Assembly: GCA_031275595.1 (NCBI GenBank)
Contig: JAISOO010000068.1
Coordinates: 1-8,219, forward strand
Origin: Spirochaetaceae bacterium
Lineage (GTDB): Bacteria > Spirochaetota > Spirochaetia > Treponematales > Breznakiellaceae
Length of the DNA stretch: 8,219 nt
Direction: 5' to 3'
Shown here: positions 1 to 6,735 of the stretch, in pieces
Numbering within the stretch: position 1 is the stretch's first letter
How the letters are laid out: each line of letters begins with the position of its first letter
Translations under genes and position numbers: made by a program
Notes under the pieces: model-generated
What the model was told of the DNA's origin: nothing
What the model saw: only the letters and a program-made list of their open reading frames with translations
Database searches by the model: none

Positions 1-1
1 G

Positions 2-541
2 GAACAGGTTCCCTCCAACCGGGGCTATCCCGGGGACCTCTACAGCCAGCTTGCAAGCCGCTACGAAAAGGCGGTGGACTTCGATACCGCGGGTTCCATC
101 ACCATCCTGGGGGTTACCACCATGCCCGGGGACGACGTAACCCACCCGGTGCCGGACAATCCGGGGTACATCACCGAGGGGCAGTATTATCTTAAAAACG
201 GCCGGATTGAGCCCTTCGGTTCCCTCTCCCGGCTCAAACAGCAGGTAAACGGCAAGACCAGACCCGACCACCGGGCCCTCATGGACGGCATGATCAAGCT
301 CTATTCGGCTTATAAGGACACGCTGGAAAAGAAATCCATGGGCTTTATCATGACCGCCTGGGACGGCAAACTCCTTAAATATGGTGAAACCTTTGAAAGA
401 GAAATGATGGACCTTTCAGTCAATATACCCCTGGAACGGGCCCTGGACCTGGGCTGGGAGATACTGTCCGGCTGTTTCAGCCCCGAGGAAACGGGCCTGC
501 GGACCGAATTGATCGATAAATTTTGGCCTAAAAAGGGTTAA
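2..541 (+). CDS. atpB: V/A-type ATPase subunit B, C-terminal part (5' end outside window)
   Basis: This is the C-terminal 179 codons of subunit B, the nucleotide-binding but non-catalytic partner of subunit A in the hexameric V1/A1 head. The reading frame is open from base 2, so the GTG at 74 is an internal valine and not a start; the intact protein of this family is about 430-470 residues. Family features seen: the [18 protein letters not shown] block at bases 20-73, the [15 protein letters not shown] strand-loop region, and GSLSRL at bases 218-235. The arginine of GSLSRL (codon 230-232) matches the conserved arginine finger that B gives to the active site in A. The stretch after it ([12 protein letters not shown]) is of the spirochaetal/bacterial kind rather than archaeal. 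Stop is TAA at 539-541. It is followed after 53 bases by subunit D, as in other spirochaetal operons; subunit A would be expected just upstream, outside the window. Confidence 0.95.
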   Translation, partial: EQVPSNRGYPGDLYSQLASRYEKAVDFDTAGSITILGVTTMPGDDVTHPVPDNPGYITEGQYYLKNGRIEPFGSLSRLKQQVNGKTRPDHRALMDGMIKLYSAYKDTLEKKSMGFIMTAWDGKLLKYGETFEREMMDLSVNIPLERALDLGWEILSGCFSPEETGLRTELIDKFWPKKG

Positions 542-552
542 GGGGAAACAGG

Positions 553-578
553 GGGGATGGGAAATTTTCCCGCTCCCC
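553..578 (+). other. Hairpin in the atpB-atpD gap
   Basis: Two-step inverted repeat: GGGGA (553-557) pairs with TCCCC (574-578), and GGGAA (559-563) pairs with TTCCC (567-571), separated by a small mismatch (T against GC) and closed by a 3-base loop. There is no T-run after it, so it is not a normal intrinsic terminator. It lies 16 bases before the subunit D start, just upstream of the AAGGTG ribosome binding site at 585-590. A role in mRNA processing or stability is inference only. Confidence 0.4.
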
Positions 579-594
579 GCTAACAAGGTGAAGT

Positions 595-1209
595 ATGGCG
601 AAAATAAAGCTGACCAAAAACGAACTTAAAAAGCAGAAAGACGCCCTTAAGATGTACCAGCGGTATCTGCCTACGCTGATGTTAAAAAAGCAGCAGCTCC
701 AGGCGGAAATCAGGACCATAGAGATACGCATACGGGAGCTTATGGACGAAAAAGAAAAGATAAACGAATCCTTTAAGTCCTGGATAGCCGTTTTTGGAGA
801 AAAGGGGATTTTTACCGCCGATCTTCTGGTCATCAGAAGCGTCAGGGCCGGGCAGGGAAACATAGCCGGCGTGGCCATACCCCTTTTTGAAGGCGCCGAA
901 TTTGAGACCGCCTCTTATGACCTGACCGTCAAACCCCTGTGGCTTGACACGGCTATGGAAAGGATGCGGCAGGTGTTGCTTTTGGATCTGGAGGCCCGGA
1001 CCCTTGAGGAACAGCGGCGGAGGCTGGATCACGAACTGCGTATAACGACCCAGCGGGTCAATCTTTTTGAAAAGGTCAAAATTCCCGAAACCAGGGGGAA
1101 TATCAAAAAAATTCAGGTGTATCTGGGCGACCAGCAGACCTCGGCGGTAGTCCGGGGCAAGATAGCCAAACGGGGTCTTGCCGCACTTTCTGAAGGGGGC
1201 GCCGGATGA
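595..1209 (+). CDS. atpD: V/A-type ATPase subunit D (central rotor shaft)
   Basis: The 204-residue product is subunit D, which forms the long coiled-coil axle turning inside the A3B3 head and linking it to the membrane ring (functional analogue of F-ATPase gamma). What is seen: a basic N terminus (MAKIKLTKNELKKQKDALK) running into a long charged helix to about residue 70, a middle section with the hydrophobic segment around residues 75-110, and a second long charged helix from about residue 118 to 190. It includes RVNLFEKVKIPE near residues 151-162, the equivalent of the conserved V-N-A-(F/L)-E-x-V-x-I-P signature before the C-terminal tail. Length is normal for the family. The ATG at 595 has an AAGGTG ribosome binding site 4 bases upstream. 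Stop is TGA at 1207-1209. It lies between B and I in the same direction, so co-transcription is very likely. No oddities seen. Confidence 0.95.
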   Translation: MAKIKLTKNELKKQKDALKMYQRYLPTLMLKKQQLQAEIRTIEIRIRELMDEKEKINESFKSWIAVFGEKGIFTADLLVIRSVRAGQGNIAGVAIPLFEGAEFETASYDLTVKPLWLDTAMERMRQVLLLDLEARTLEEQRRRLDHELRITTQRVNLFEKVKIPETRGNIKKIQVYLGDQQTSAVVRGKIAKRGLAALSEGGAG

Positions 1210-1222
1210 CAAACATACCCGG

Positions 1223-1242
1223 GCGCGGCCGGGGGGCCGCGC
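1223..1242 (+). other. Perfect GC hairpin in the atpD-atpI gap
   Basis: GCGCGGCC (1223-1230), loop GGGG, then GGCCGCGC (1235-1242): an 8-base-pair stem made only of G-C pairs. No T-run follows (GCTTAAAT), so it is unlikely to stop transcription fully. It sits 13 bases upstream of the AGGGAG ribosome binding site of atpI. It could slow the polymerase, mark an RNA processing site, or set the lower amount of subunit I relative to its neighbours; this is inference. Confidence 0.55.
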
Positions 1243-1270
1243 GCTTAAATCGAACAGGGAGTGAAATTTC

Positions 1271-3235
1271 ATGATAGTACCGATGAAAAAAGTCTCCCTG
1301 GTGGTCATGGACCGGGACCGGGAGCGGTCCCTTGAAGAACTCAGGCGCCTGGGGGTGCTGCACCTTGAAAAGAAATCCGTCCAGTCCGGTGTCCTGGGCA
1401 GGCTTCTGGAACGACGGACCCGTATAGAATCCGCCCTGGGCCTGCTCCGGTCGTATCCGGCGCCCAAAAACGCCGCTGCGGTCAAGGGGGAAAAGACAGG
1501 TCCCGGCGAAAATACAAAAGATGAATTTTATTCATCTGAGAGCGTAAACGCTCCCGGTTCCCCGGATCTGGTCGAGCAGGTTTTAAGCCTGGGCGAGGAA
1601 AAGAAAAACCTCCAGGAACAGACGGTCTTCCAGGGCAAGGAACGGAGCCGTGTTGAGGAATGGGGGGATTTTGACCCCCGGGCCTTTGCCTGTTTTGCCG
1701 AAAAGGGCCTGACGCTGATTCCCTATAAACTCTCCTGGAAATCCTACGGGGCCCTTCCTGAAGACTCAAGGGTCATCGTTTTGGGAAAAGACAAGACCGG
1801 GGTATTTGTCCTTGCGCTGGATAAAGAACTGGCCGGAGAAAGCCCCTGGGCCCTGCCTGAACGGTCCCTTTCGGCCTGTGACGCCCTTTTGGCGGAGCTC
1901 CATGACCGGCTGGCCGGTATAGACCGGCAGCTCCGGACCCTGGCCCTCCGGAGGGACCGTATTGAGGCGGAGCATAAAACCCTGGTAAAGCAGATTGAAT
2001 TTGAAACCGCCAGGGCGGGTATGGAGACCCTGGGGTCCATAGGGGAGAACACGGAGGATTTTGCCTATTCACAATTTACCGTTTCCTGGATCAGCGGATT
2101 TGTTCCCGCCGGGGACCTGGGGATACTCAAACGGGGGGCCGCGGAAAACGGCTGGGCCCTTCTGGCCGGTGATCCCGGCCCCGGTGATAATGTTCCTACC
2201 AAGCTCAAAAACAACCGTCTGGTAAGCCTCATCTATCCCCTGACGGATTTTCTGGAAGTAATGCCCGGCTATCATGAAGCGGATATTTCAGGCTGGTTTC
2301 TGTTCTTTTTCTGTATTTTCTTCGGCATGATATTCGGCGACGCGGGCTATGGCGCGCTGCTCATCCTTGCCGCGGTGGTTGGCATCCTCAAATCGGCCAA
2401 GAAAGGGGTTCCCCCCATCTTAAAGCTCCTCCTGTTGCTGGGGCTTTCAAATTTTACCTGGGGCCTGCTCACCTGTGCCTGGTTCGGCATCAAGACTTCC
2501 CTGCTTCCCGATGTTTTGAAAAACATATCGTTACCCCTTATTTCAAGTGCCGTGGCGGACAGGTCCGCCGTGGACCAGGCTATTGTCCGGCAGAATCTGA
2601 TGATCCTGTGTTTTTCCCTGGCCTTGTTGCAGCTCTCAATCGGGCATATCCTCGCCATCGTCCATACTAAATCCCTGAAAATACTGGGACATATCGGAAA
2701 CATCGCTATGCTGGGGGGAATGTATTTTGTCATACTTTCGCTTATTGCCAGCAATGAAGCCCGGCAGATACCCCTGTATCCAATCGCGATCTATGTTTTC
2801 GCCGGCGGTTTCGTGCTGAATTTTGTGTTCGGCAGTTATGAGGGAAGTATAGGCCGCTCAATTTTGGAAAGCCTCAAGAATATCATTTCGGTGATACTGG
2901 GGATTGCCAATGTTTTTTCCGATATTATGTCCTATATCAGGCTTTGGGCGGTGGGCCTGGCGGGGGCGGCGATTGCCGATACGGTGGATACCATGGCGCT
3001 TCAGATCGGTGGGATAGCCGGTCCCGTGGTGGTTCGTTTTATTGTGTTCATCCTGGCCGGGGGGCTTTTGATCTTCGGCCACGGATTAAACCTGGTTCTC
3101 AATATGCTTTCGGTTCTGGTCCACGGGGTCAGGCTCAATACCCTGGAATTTTCCGGTCATGTGGGGCTTACCTGGGCGGGTACCGCATACAAGCCTTTTG
3201 CAAAGCGTACTATTCGCGTTCCCACGAATAGATAA
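1271..3235 (+). CDS. atpI: V/A-type ATPase subunit I (membrane stator, a-subunit)
   Basis: The 654-residue product is subunit I, the membrane stator that provides the two ion half-channels against the rotating K ring. The N-terminal half (about 1-335) is soluble and charged, with a long coiled-coil helix at about 204-250. The C-terminal half (about 340-625) has seven or eight hydrophobic segments, near 341-355, 358-375, 384-408, 445-468, 477-497, 507-524, 538-575 and 586-617. Key signatures seen: FGDAGYG around Asp357; SYIRLWAVGLA with the essential ring-facing arginine at Arg557 (equivalent to yeast Vph1 Arg735); and VHGVRLNTLEF with His618, Arg621 and Glu626, matching the second conserved arginine helix. 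It ends with the usual YKPF near 640-643. The start ATG has AGGGAG at 1256-1261; MIVPMKKVSLVV is the usual N terminus of spirochaetal homologues. Residues about 70-98 look like a disordered linker encoded by palindromic DNA (see separate entry). Confidence 0.97.
   Translation: MIVPMKKVSLVVMDRDRERSLEELRRLGVLHLEKKSVQSGVLGRLLERRTRIESALGLLRSYPAPKNAAAVKGEKTGPGENTKDEFYSSESVNAPGSPDLVEQVLSLGEEKKNLQEQTVFQGKERSRVEEWGDFDPRAFACFAEKGLTLIPYKLSWKSYGALPEDSRVIVLGKDKTGVFVLALDKELAGESPWALPERSLSACDALLAELHDRLAGIDRQLRTLALRRDRIEAEHKTLVKQIEFETARAGMETLGSIGENTEDFAYSQFTVSWISGFVPAGDLGILKRGAAENGWALLAGDPGPGDNVPTKLKNNRLVSLIYPLTDFLEVMPGYHEADISGWFLFFFCIFFGMIFGDAGYGALLILAAVVGILKSAKKGVPPILKLLLLLGLSNFTWGLLTCAWFGIKTSLLPDVLKNISLPLISSAVADRSAVDQAIVRQNLMILCFSLALLQLSIGHILAIVHTKSLKILGHIGNIAMLGGMYFVILSLIASNEARQIPLYPIAIYVFAGGFVLNFVFGSYEGSIGRSILESLKNIISVILGIANVFSDIMSYIRLWAVGLAGAAIADTVDTMALQIGGIAGPVVVRFIVFILAGGLLIFGHGLNLVLNMLSVLVHGVRLNTLEFSGHVGLTWAGTAYKPFAKRTIRVPTNR
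1519..1553 (+). repeat. Tandem palindromes inside atpI linker
   Basis: Two back-to-back inverted repeats lie inside the atpI reading frame. The first is AGATGAAT (1519-1526), spacer TTT, ATTCATCT (1530-1537), a perfect 8-base arm. The second is GAGCG (1540-1544), loop TAAA, CGCTC (1549-1553). They encode part of a hydrophilic linker at about residues 83-95 (DEFYSSESVNA) between two helices of the soluble domain. The first is AT-rich within a GC-rich gene. It may be chance or the trace of a small in-frame insertion. Confidence 0.45.
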
Positions 3236-3250
3236 AATTGATAGGAGATA

Positions 3251-3269
3251 CGCCGGTTAATCCCCGGCG
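3251..3269 (+). other. Hairpin in the atpI-atpK gap
   Basis: CGCCGG (3251-3256), a 7-base loop, then CCGGCG (3264-3269): a perfect 6-base-pair GC stem. It is followed by CTTCAAAAATG rather than a T-run. It lies upstream of the strong atpK ribosome binding site. Because the K ring needs about ten copies per complex, a 5' hairpin that protects a processed atpK mRNA would make sense, but this is inference. Confidence 0.45.
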
Positions 3270-3280
3270 GCTTCAAAAAT

Positions 3281-3286
3281 GAGGAG
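3281..3286 (+). promoter_or_regulatory. Strong ribosome binding site for atpK
   Basis: GAGGAG six bases before the ATG at 3293, in an A-rich, unstructured stretch (GAAAAAT). It is the best Shine-Dalgarno sequence in the ATPase part of the window and fits the need for many copies of the proteolipid per enzyme. Confidence 0.75.
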
Positions 3287-3292
3287 AAAAAT

Positions 3293-3745
3293 ATGAATTT
3301 AGGATTGATAGGCGCAGGACTGGTGATGGGTCTTTCCGCCGTAGGTTCGGCAATCGGTATCGGTATTGCAGGTCAGGCAGTTATCGGTGCATGGAAAAAA
3401 AGTTATATCGCCAACAAGCCCGCGCCTATGACCCTGCTTGCCTTTGGTGGAGCTCCCTTAACCCAGACCTTCTACGGTTATATTTTGGGTTTTCTCTTTA
3501 TGAAACCCGCGGCCCTGGCGGTGGTGAATGATCCGCAGCGGGGTTCCCTTTTCTTGGGTATCGGTATTGCCTCAGGACTTGCCATAGCCTTTTCCGCCAT
3601 TGCCCAGGGCAAAGCGGGAGCCGCCGGCGCGGACGCCGCCGGTGAAACCGGTAAGGGGTTTGTCAATTACATGATGATCGTGGGTATCTGCGAAACCGTG
3701 GCTATCTTTGCGATGGTGCTTTCCATGATCAGTCTGAGCTTGTAA
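3293..3745 (+). CDS. atpK: V/A-type ATPase subunit K (proteolipid rotor ring), probable Na+-binding type
   Basis: The 150-residue, very hydrophobic product is the proteolipid whose ring is turned by ion flow past subunit I. It has the duplicated four-helix form (two hairpins, helices near 3-32, 46-78, 85-112 and 123-149), as in Enterococcus hirae NtpK, not the single hairpin of about 80-100 residues found in F-type c subunits. The ion-binding carboxylate is Glu134 in GICETVAIF, in the fourth helix; the first hairpin has no acidic residue in the matching place, also as in NtpK. By hand alignment, NtpK sodium ligands Thr64, Gln65, Gln110 and Glu139, and the supporting Tyr68, match Thr57, Gln58, Gln105, Glu134 and Tyr61 here, with Ala54 at the backbone-carbonyl position of Leu61. 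Spacing Gln105-Glu134 is 29 in both. This suggests Na+ coupling but does not prove it. It ends the ATPase gene set; ispG follows 5 bases later. Confidence 0.96.
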   Translation: MNLGLIGAGLVMGLSAVGSAIGIGIAGQAVIGAWKKSYIANKPAPMTLLAFGGAPLTQTFYGYILGFLFMKPAALAVVNDPQRGSLFLGIGIASGLAIAFSAIAQGKAGAAGADAAGETGKGFVNYMMIVGICETVAIFAMVLSMISLSL

Positions 3746-3750
3746 TTTTT

Positions 3751-4878
3751 TTGAGGCAGAAAAGCACTCTACGGATCGGCGGCTTTGATCATGTCGCACC
3801 CGTCCTGATTGGGGGCGATCATCCCGTGGTCATTCAGACCATGTGGAAGGATCGCCTTTCTTTTTCCGATCTTGAGGGGGAGGCCGGCAGAGCCGTGGCC
3901 GAGCGGATAGATCGGCTTAAAGCCATGGGCTGCGGGTTGCTCCGTTTTGCGGTTCCCGATATTGAGGCCGCCGAGGTTTTAGGCGCCCTGGCCCGGAAAG
4001 TATCCATGCCCCTGGTGGCGGATATTCATTTTGATTATAAAATCGCCCTCCGCTGCCTGGATTATCCCATCGCGAAAATCAGAATTAACCCCGGAAATAT
4101 CGGCGGCAGCGAAAAGGTAAAAACGGTCCTCGCCAAAGCCACGGACCGGGATATACCCATTCGGATTGGTGTTAACGCCGGCAGCCTTCCCCAGGATCTG
4201 CGGGGTTCCGTTGATGAAGGCCGCCTGGATCGGGCGGAGGCGCTGGTGGCGGCGGCGGAGCGGGAATTGGCTATTTTTCGGGAATTTAACTTTAAAAAAG
4301 TCCTGGTTTCTCTAAAAGCCTCCACAATTGCCGATACTATAAAAGCGAACCGGATCCTGGCATCCCGGATCGATCTGCCGATCCATATCGGGGTTACCGA
4401 AGCGGGGCCCCTCATCGCCGGGGTGGTACGGAACACGGCGGCCCTGGTAACCCTCCTGTCCGAGGGGATAGGTGATACCATCCGGGTTTCCCTGTCCGAC
4501 TCTGTCGAAAACGAGGTAATCGCCGGCAGGGAAATCCTGGGGGCGGTGGCGGATAGTTTCGGGGATGAGAAAAACCGCCGGGGGGTAGTGATAATTTCCT
4601 GTCCCCGCTGCGGCAGGAATAGCTTTGATACCCATAGGTTTACCGAACGGTGGCTTACATGGCTGTATTCCCTGGATAAAAACATCACCGTGGCGATTAT
4701 GGGTTGTGCGGTAAACGGCCCCGGTGAGGCCCGTCACGCGGACCTGGGCATCACCGGCGCGGGGAATCAGGTGCTGCTTTTCCGGAACGGTAGGGTGATA
4801 CGGACCATAAACGCCGGGGCCGGAGACCTGGAACTTTTGGCGGACGAAGCCTTTGGGAAAGCCCTGGAGGAACTATAG
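3751..4878 (+). CDS. ispG: 4-hydroxy-3-methylbut-2-enyl diphosphate synthase (IspG/GcpE)
   Basis: IspG is the cytosolic [4Fe-4S] enzyme of the MEP isoprenoid pathway that reductively converts MEcPP to HMBPP. The 375-residue product has the normal bacterial two-domain form: an N-terminal TIM barrel (about 1-265) with VADIHFDYKIAL, IRINPGNIGG and IPIRIGVNAGSL, and a C-terminal cluster domain. Cluster ligands are all present: Cys284 and Cys287 in SCPRCGRNSFD, Cys319 in IMGCAVNGPGEA, and Glu326 as the fourth ligand. I chose TTG at 3751 because it gives RQKST, which aligns with the RRKST near the N terminus of the E. coli protein; no in-frame ATG, GTG or TTG follows before the conserved QTM motif. 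No clear Shine-Dalgarno sequence precedes it and the gap to the atpK stop is 5 bases, so translation is probably coupled and transcription shared with the ATPase operon. Stop is TAG at 4876-4878. Confidence 0.97.
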   Translation: MRQKSTLRIGGFDHVAPVLIGGDHPVVIQTMWKDRLSFSDLEGEAGRAVAERIDRLKAMGCGLLRFAVPDIEAAEVLGALARKVSMPLVADIHFDYKIALRCLDYPIAKIRINPGNIGGSEKVKTVLAKATDRDIPIRIGVNAGSLPQDLRGSVDEGRLDRAEALVAAAERELAIFREFNFKKVLVSLKASTIADTIKANRILASRIDLPIHIGVTEAGPLIAGVVRNTAALVTLLSEGIGDTIRVSLSDSVENEVIAGREILGAVADSFGDEKNRRGVVIISCPRCGRNSFDTHRFTERWLTWLYSLDKNITVAIMGCAVNGPGEARHADLGITGAGNQVLLFRNGRVIRTINAGAGDLELLADEAFGKALEEL

Positions 4879-4906
4879 GGAAGCTCTGAAAATAGAAGTT
4901 TATAGA

Positions 4907-4962
4907 GTTTCTTTGTAGAAACCCGGCAGGGCGGTGAGTCAAAGGTTTGCAATTTTTTTTTT
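4907..4962 (+). terminator. Possible weak terminator after ispG
   Basis: Two mutually exclusive small stems are followed by a T-run. GTTTCT (4907-4912), loop TTGT, AGAAAC (4917-4922) is perfect but far from the T-run. AAACC (4919-4923) with GGTTT (4944-4948) has a 20-base loop and is followed, after GCAA, by ten T residues (4953-4962). Both stems are weak, so partial read-through would be expected if this works at all. The T-run lies within the spacer of the likely promoter just after it. Confidence 0.3.
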
Positions 4963-4974
4963 GAAACATAGAAT
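4947..4974 (+). promoter_or_regulatory. Likely sigma-70-type promoter for the beta-barrel gene
   Basis: TTGCAA (4947-4952, 4 of 6 matches to TTGACA), a 16-base spacer rich in T, and TAGAAT (4969-4974, 5 of 6 matches to TATAAT). Transcription would begin near 4981, leaving a leader of about 15 bases that is almost entirely the GAGGAG ribosome binding site (4984-4989). This is by eye only, in the most AT-rich stretch of the window. Confidence 0.45.
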
Positions 4975-4995
4975 TTAAAAAACGAGGAGCTTTAT

Positions 4996-5517
4996 ATGAA
5001 AAAAGTTTTGATCTGTGTTTTGCTTTTGTTTCTGACCCTTACTGTGGAAACATTTGCGGATCATCCTGAGGGTATGGGGATCGGTCTTGATTTCCGTTAT
5101 GGGGTGACCGGCGGTTGGGGGCCCGCGTTGTCCCTTAAACTGCCGTCGGTACCGGTGTATTGGGGTATCGGTTTGGGAATTGATAGGAACTGGTTTGGCC
5201 TTAATGTGTCGGGGGACTATTATTTTATCGATAAAACCCTGGCGCCGGAAATTAATCTTGGCTGGTATCTGGGGCTCGGCGGGTATGTCGGCATGTGGAT
5301 TTGGAAGGATAATTACCACCCCGCCTGGGCCAGGGACGATAACCTTGATATGTCCTTAACCTTGGGCGCCCGGGTGCCCGTCGGCCTTTCCTGGCAGCCC
5401 CTGGATTTTCTGGAGGTATTTGTGGATGTAGCCCCCTGTTTGGGCCTTTGGGTAATCCCGCTGCGGTTCCCCGATTGGGACATCAACTTTGATTTAGGCG
5501 TCCGTTTCTGGATCTAG
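4996..5517 (+). CDS. Small secreted beta-barrel-like outer-membrane protein (hypothetical)
   Basis: I do not recognise a named gene. The 173-residue product begins with a clear Sec signal peptide: MKK, a hydrophobic core to about residue 17, and a likely cut after Ala21 (TFA-DHP). The mature part is rich in glycine and aromatic residues (eleven tryptophans) in alternating patterns such as YWGIGLGIDRNWFGLNVSG and INLGWYLGLGGYVGMWIW, which look like paired beta strands, and it ends in the aromatic strand DLGVRFWI. The stretch LGARVPVGLSW with FLEVFVDVAP (about residues 125-151) resembles small spirochaetal outer-membrane barrels such as the DUF3996 group, but I recall this from memory. An outer-membrane barrel of about eight strands is the best guess, with no known substrate. 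The ATG has GAGGAG six bases upstream and probably its own promoter. No lipobox cysteine follows the signal. It lies 66 bases before the TPR gene. Confidence 0.75.
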   Translation: MKKVLICVLLLFLTLTVETFADHPEGMGIGLDFRYGVTGGWGPALSLKLPSVPVYWGIGLGIDRNWFGLNVSGDYYFIDKTLAPEINLGWYLGLGGYVGMWIWKDNYHPAWARDDNLDMSLTLGARVPVGLSWQPLDFLEVFVDVAPCLGLWVIPLRFPDWDINFDLGVRFWI

Positions 5518-5583
5518 CGATTCTTTTGTAGGCCGCTTGTAACGCGGGACGTTCCGGCGGTATTTGGGTTTATAGGGGAAGGT

Positions 5584-6717
5584 ATGGTGAGAAAAAACAG
5601 ATTTTTTTCCCTTGGTTTTTTTGTTTTTAATGCCATCTTCGCTTTTACCCAGATACCGTCGGAGAAGCCCTACTGGTTTACCCTGGAGCAGGGGAAACTT
5701 TTATTTAGAACCGGCCAATACGGGGACGCCCTGCTTGCCTTTGAAGATGCCCGGGATCAGCGGAAGGCCCTGTACACCCAAATGGAGCGTACTTTTATAA
5801 CCCTCCTGTCGATTCCAGAGGTACGCCGCCTGGGGGATTCCCTGAACCTGGTGGAAACCTACATCAGGGATCAGCGGCAGGAAAGCGCCACGGCGGTTCT
5901 GCGGGAGCTTTATTACCGGGTTCCCAAGACATCGCTGGAGGGGTCGGCCAGGGCGGCCCTGGAACAGATAGGGCGCTTAAAAAACTACCCCGAAGCGGAA
6001 TACTGGATTGGGGAAACTTACCGGGTCGAGGGGGAGCTAGGGATAGCCCTAAAACAATATCAGAAGGCCTATGAACAACGGGAATTTCTTGAAAATTCGG
6101 GGTTTGAACGGGAAATTTTATATAGAATCGTTGACGTCCACCGGCTCAGGCAGGAATACCCGGAGATGGAAAAGTGGCTCCTGGAAATTTTGAAACAGGA
6201 TCCGCTCTGGTCTGACGATTCAGGAATTTTCGCGAAAAACGCCCTGCTCAGAACCGTAGAAAACGACGGGATGAACCGGTTTTTGACCCTCTACCGGCAT
6301 AATAACGGTTCCGTTGAAAAGGCCCACCGGCTTTTGGGGCTTTACTATTACGCCTCGGGCCGACACAGCCGGGCGATGGAACACCTTTTATACGCCTTCC
6401 TCATTCAGAACAGTATCATTATCGAGGAAGTCCTCCGGAATCAATTTGATTTTGTTTTTACCAATTTAGAAAACCTTTGGGATGAAATTGCCCGAAGGCC
6501 GGTATTAACCGCCTATGTCGAGGAAGTGGAATATTACAAAACCATGTATTACCTGGGTTCCGCCTTTTACGGCGCCGGAAAACTGAGATCCGCCCGGGAA
6601 TTTTGGACCTTTTTGTCCCTCCGGAACGGCGGCGGGTTTGCCGCGGGGGAATGGGGAACCCGGGCCCGGGGGCAGCTCCGCAGTCCCTCCATGGACCCGG
6701 CAGTAGAATACCCCTAA
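5584..6717 (+). CDS. Secreted TPR-repeat protein (hypothetical)
   Basis: I do not recognise a specific function. The 377-residue product begins with a signal peptide or anchor (basic MVRKNR, hydrophobic residues 7-20, possible cut after Ala20). The rest is helical with tetratricopeptide-like pairs: about 27-61 (QGKLLFRTGQYGDALLAFED), 136-168 (YWIGETYRVEGELGIALKQY), 174-207, 246-275 (LLGLYYYASGRHSRAMEHLL) and 318-347 (YYLGSAFYGAGKLRSAREFW). These carry the usual small and aromatic residues at TPR positions, but the repeats are irregular. TPR proteins of this kind act as protein-binding scaffolds in the periplasm; a part in envelope assembly is inference. The ATG at 5584 follows AGGGG (5574-5578). 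From memory, T. pallidum has a hypothetical gene between ispG and the uracil phosphoribosyltransferase gene, which fits this position. It could share a transcript with the barrel gene upstream, as there is no strong terminator between them. Confidence 0.8.
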   Translation: MVRKNRFFSLGFFVFNAIFAFTQIPSEKPYWFTLEQGKLLFRTGQYGDALLAFEDARDQRKALYTQMERTFITLLSIPEVRRLGDSLNLVETYIRDQRQESATAVLRELYYRVPKTSLEGSARAALEQIGRLKNYPEAEYWIGETYRVEGELGIALKQYQKAYEQREFLENSGFEREILYRIVDVHRLRQEYPEMEKWLLEILKQDPLWSDDSGIFAKNALLRTVENDGMNRFLTLYRHNNGSVEKAHRLLGLYYYASGRHSRAMEHLLYAFLIQNSIIIEEVLRNQFDFVFTNLENLWDEIARRPVLTAYVEEVEYYKTMYYLGSAFYGAGKLRSAREFWTFLSLRNGGGFAAGEWGTRARGQLRSPSMDPAVEYP

Positions 6718-6735
6718 ATTCGGTTTGTTCCGAGG

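Noticed and set aside
74..541. GTG at 74 as a real start codon
   Set aside because: The frame is open back to base 2 and encodes the conserved RGYPGDLY block of subunit B, so this is an internal valine.
682..1485. Long minus-strand open frame (267 codons) across atpD and the start of atpI
   Set aside because: It lies opposite two clearly recognised genes, and the translation is rich in R, P and S with no recognisable domain, as expected from the complement of GC-rich coding DNA.
2164..2180. GGCCGG/CCGGCC hairpin inside atpI
   Set aside because: Short GC stems like this are frequent by chance in codons of this composition, and nothing in position or context gives it a role.
4062..4688. Minus-strand open frame (208 codons) inside ispG
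   Set aside because: It is fully opposite conserved IspG motifs; the composition is rich in S, R and T with no domain seen.
5534..5561. CCGC...AACG/CGTT...GCGG inverted repeat between the barrel and TPR genes as a terminator
   Set aside because: The stem is broken into two 4-base pieces with large internal loops and is not followed by a T-run.
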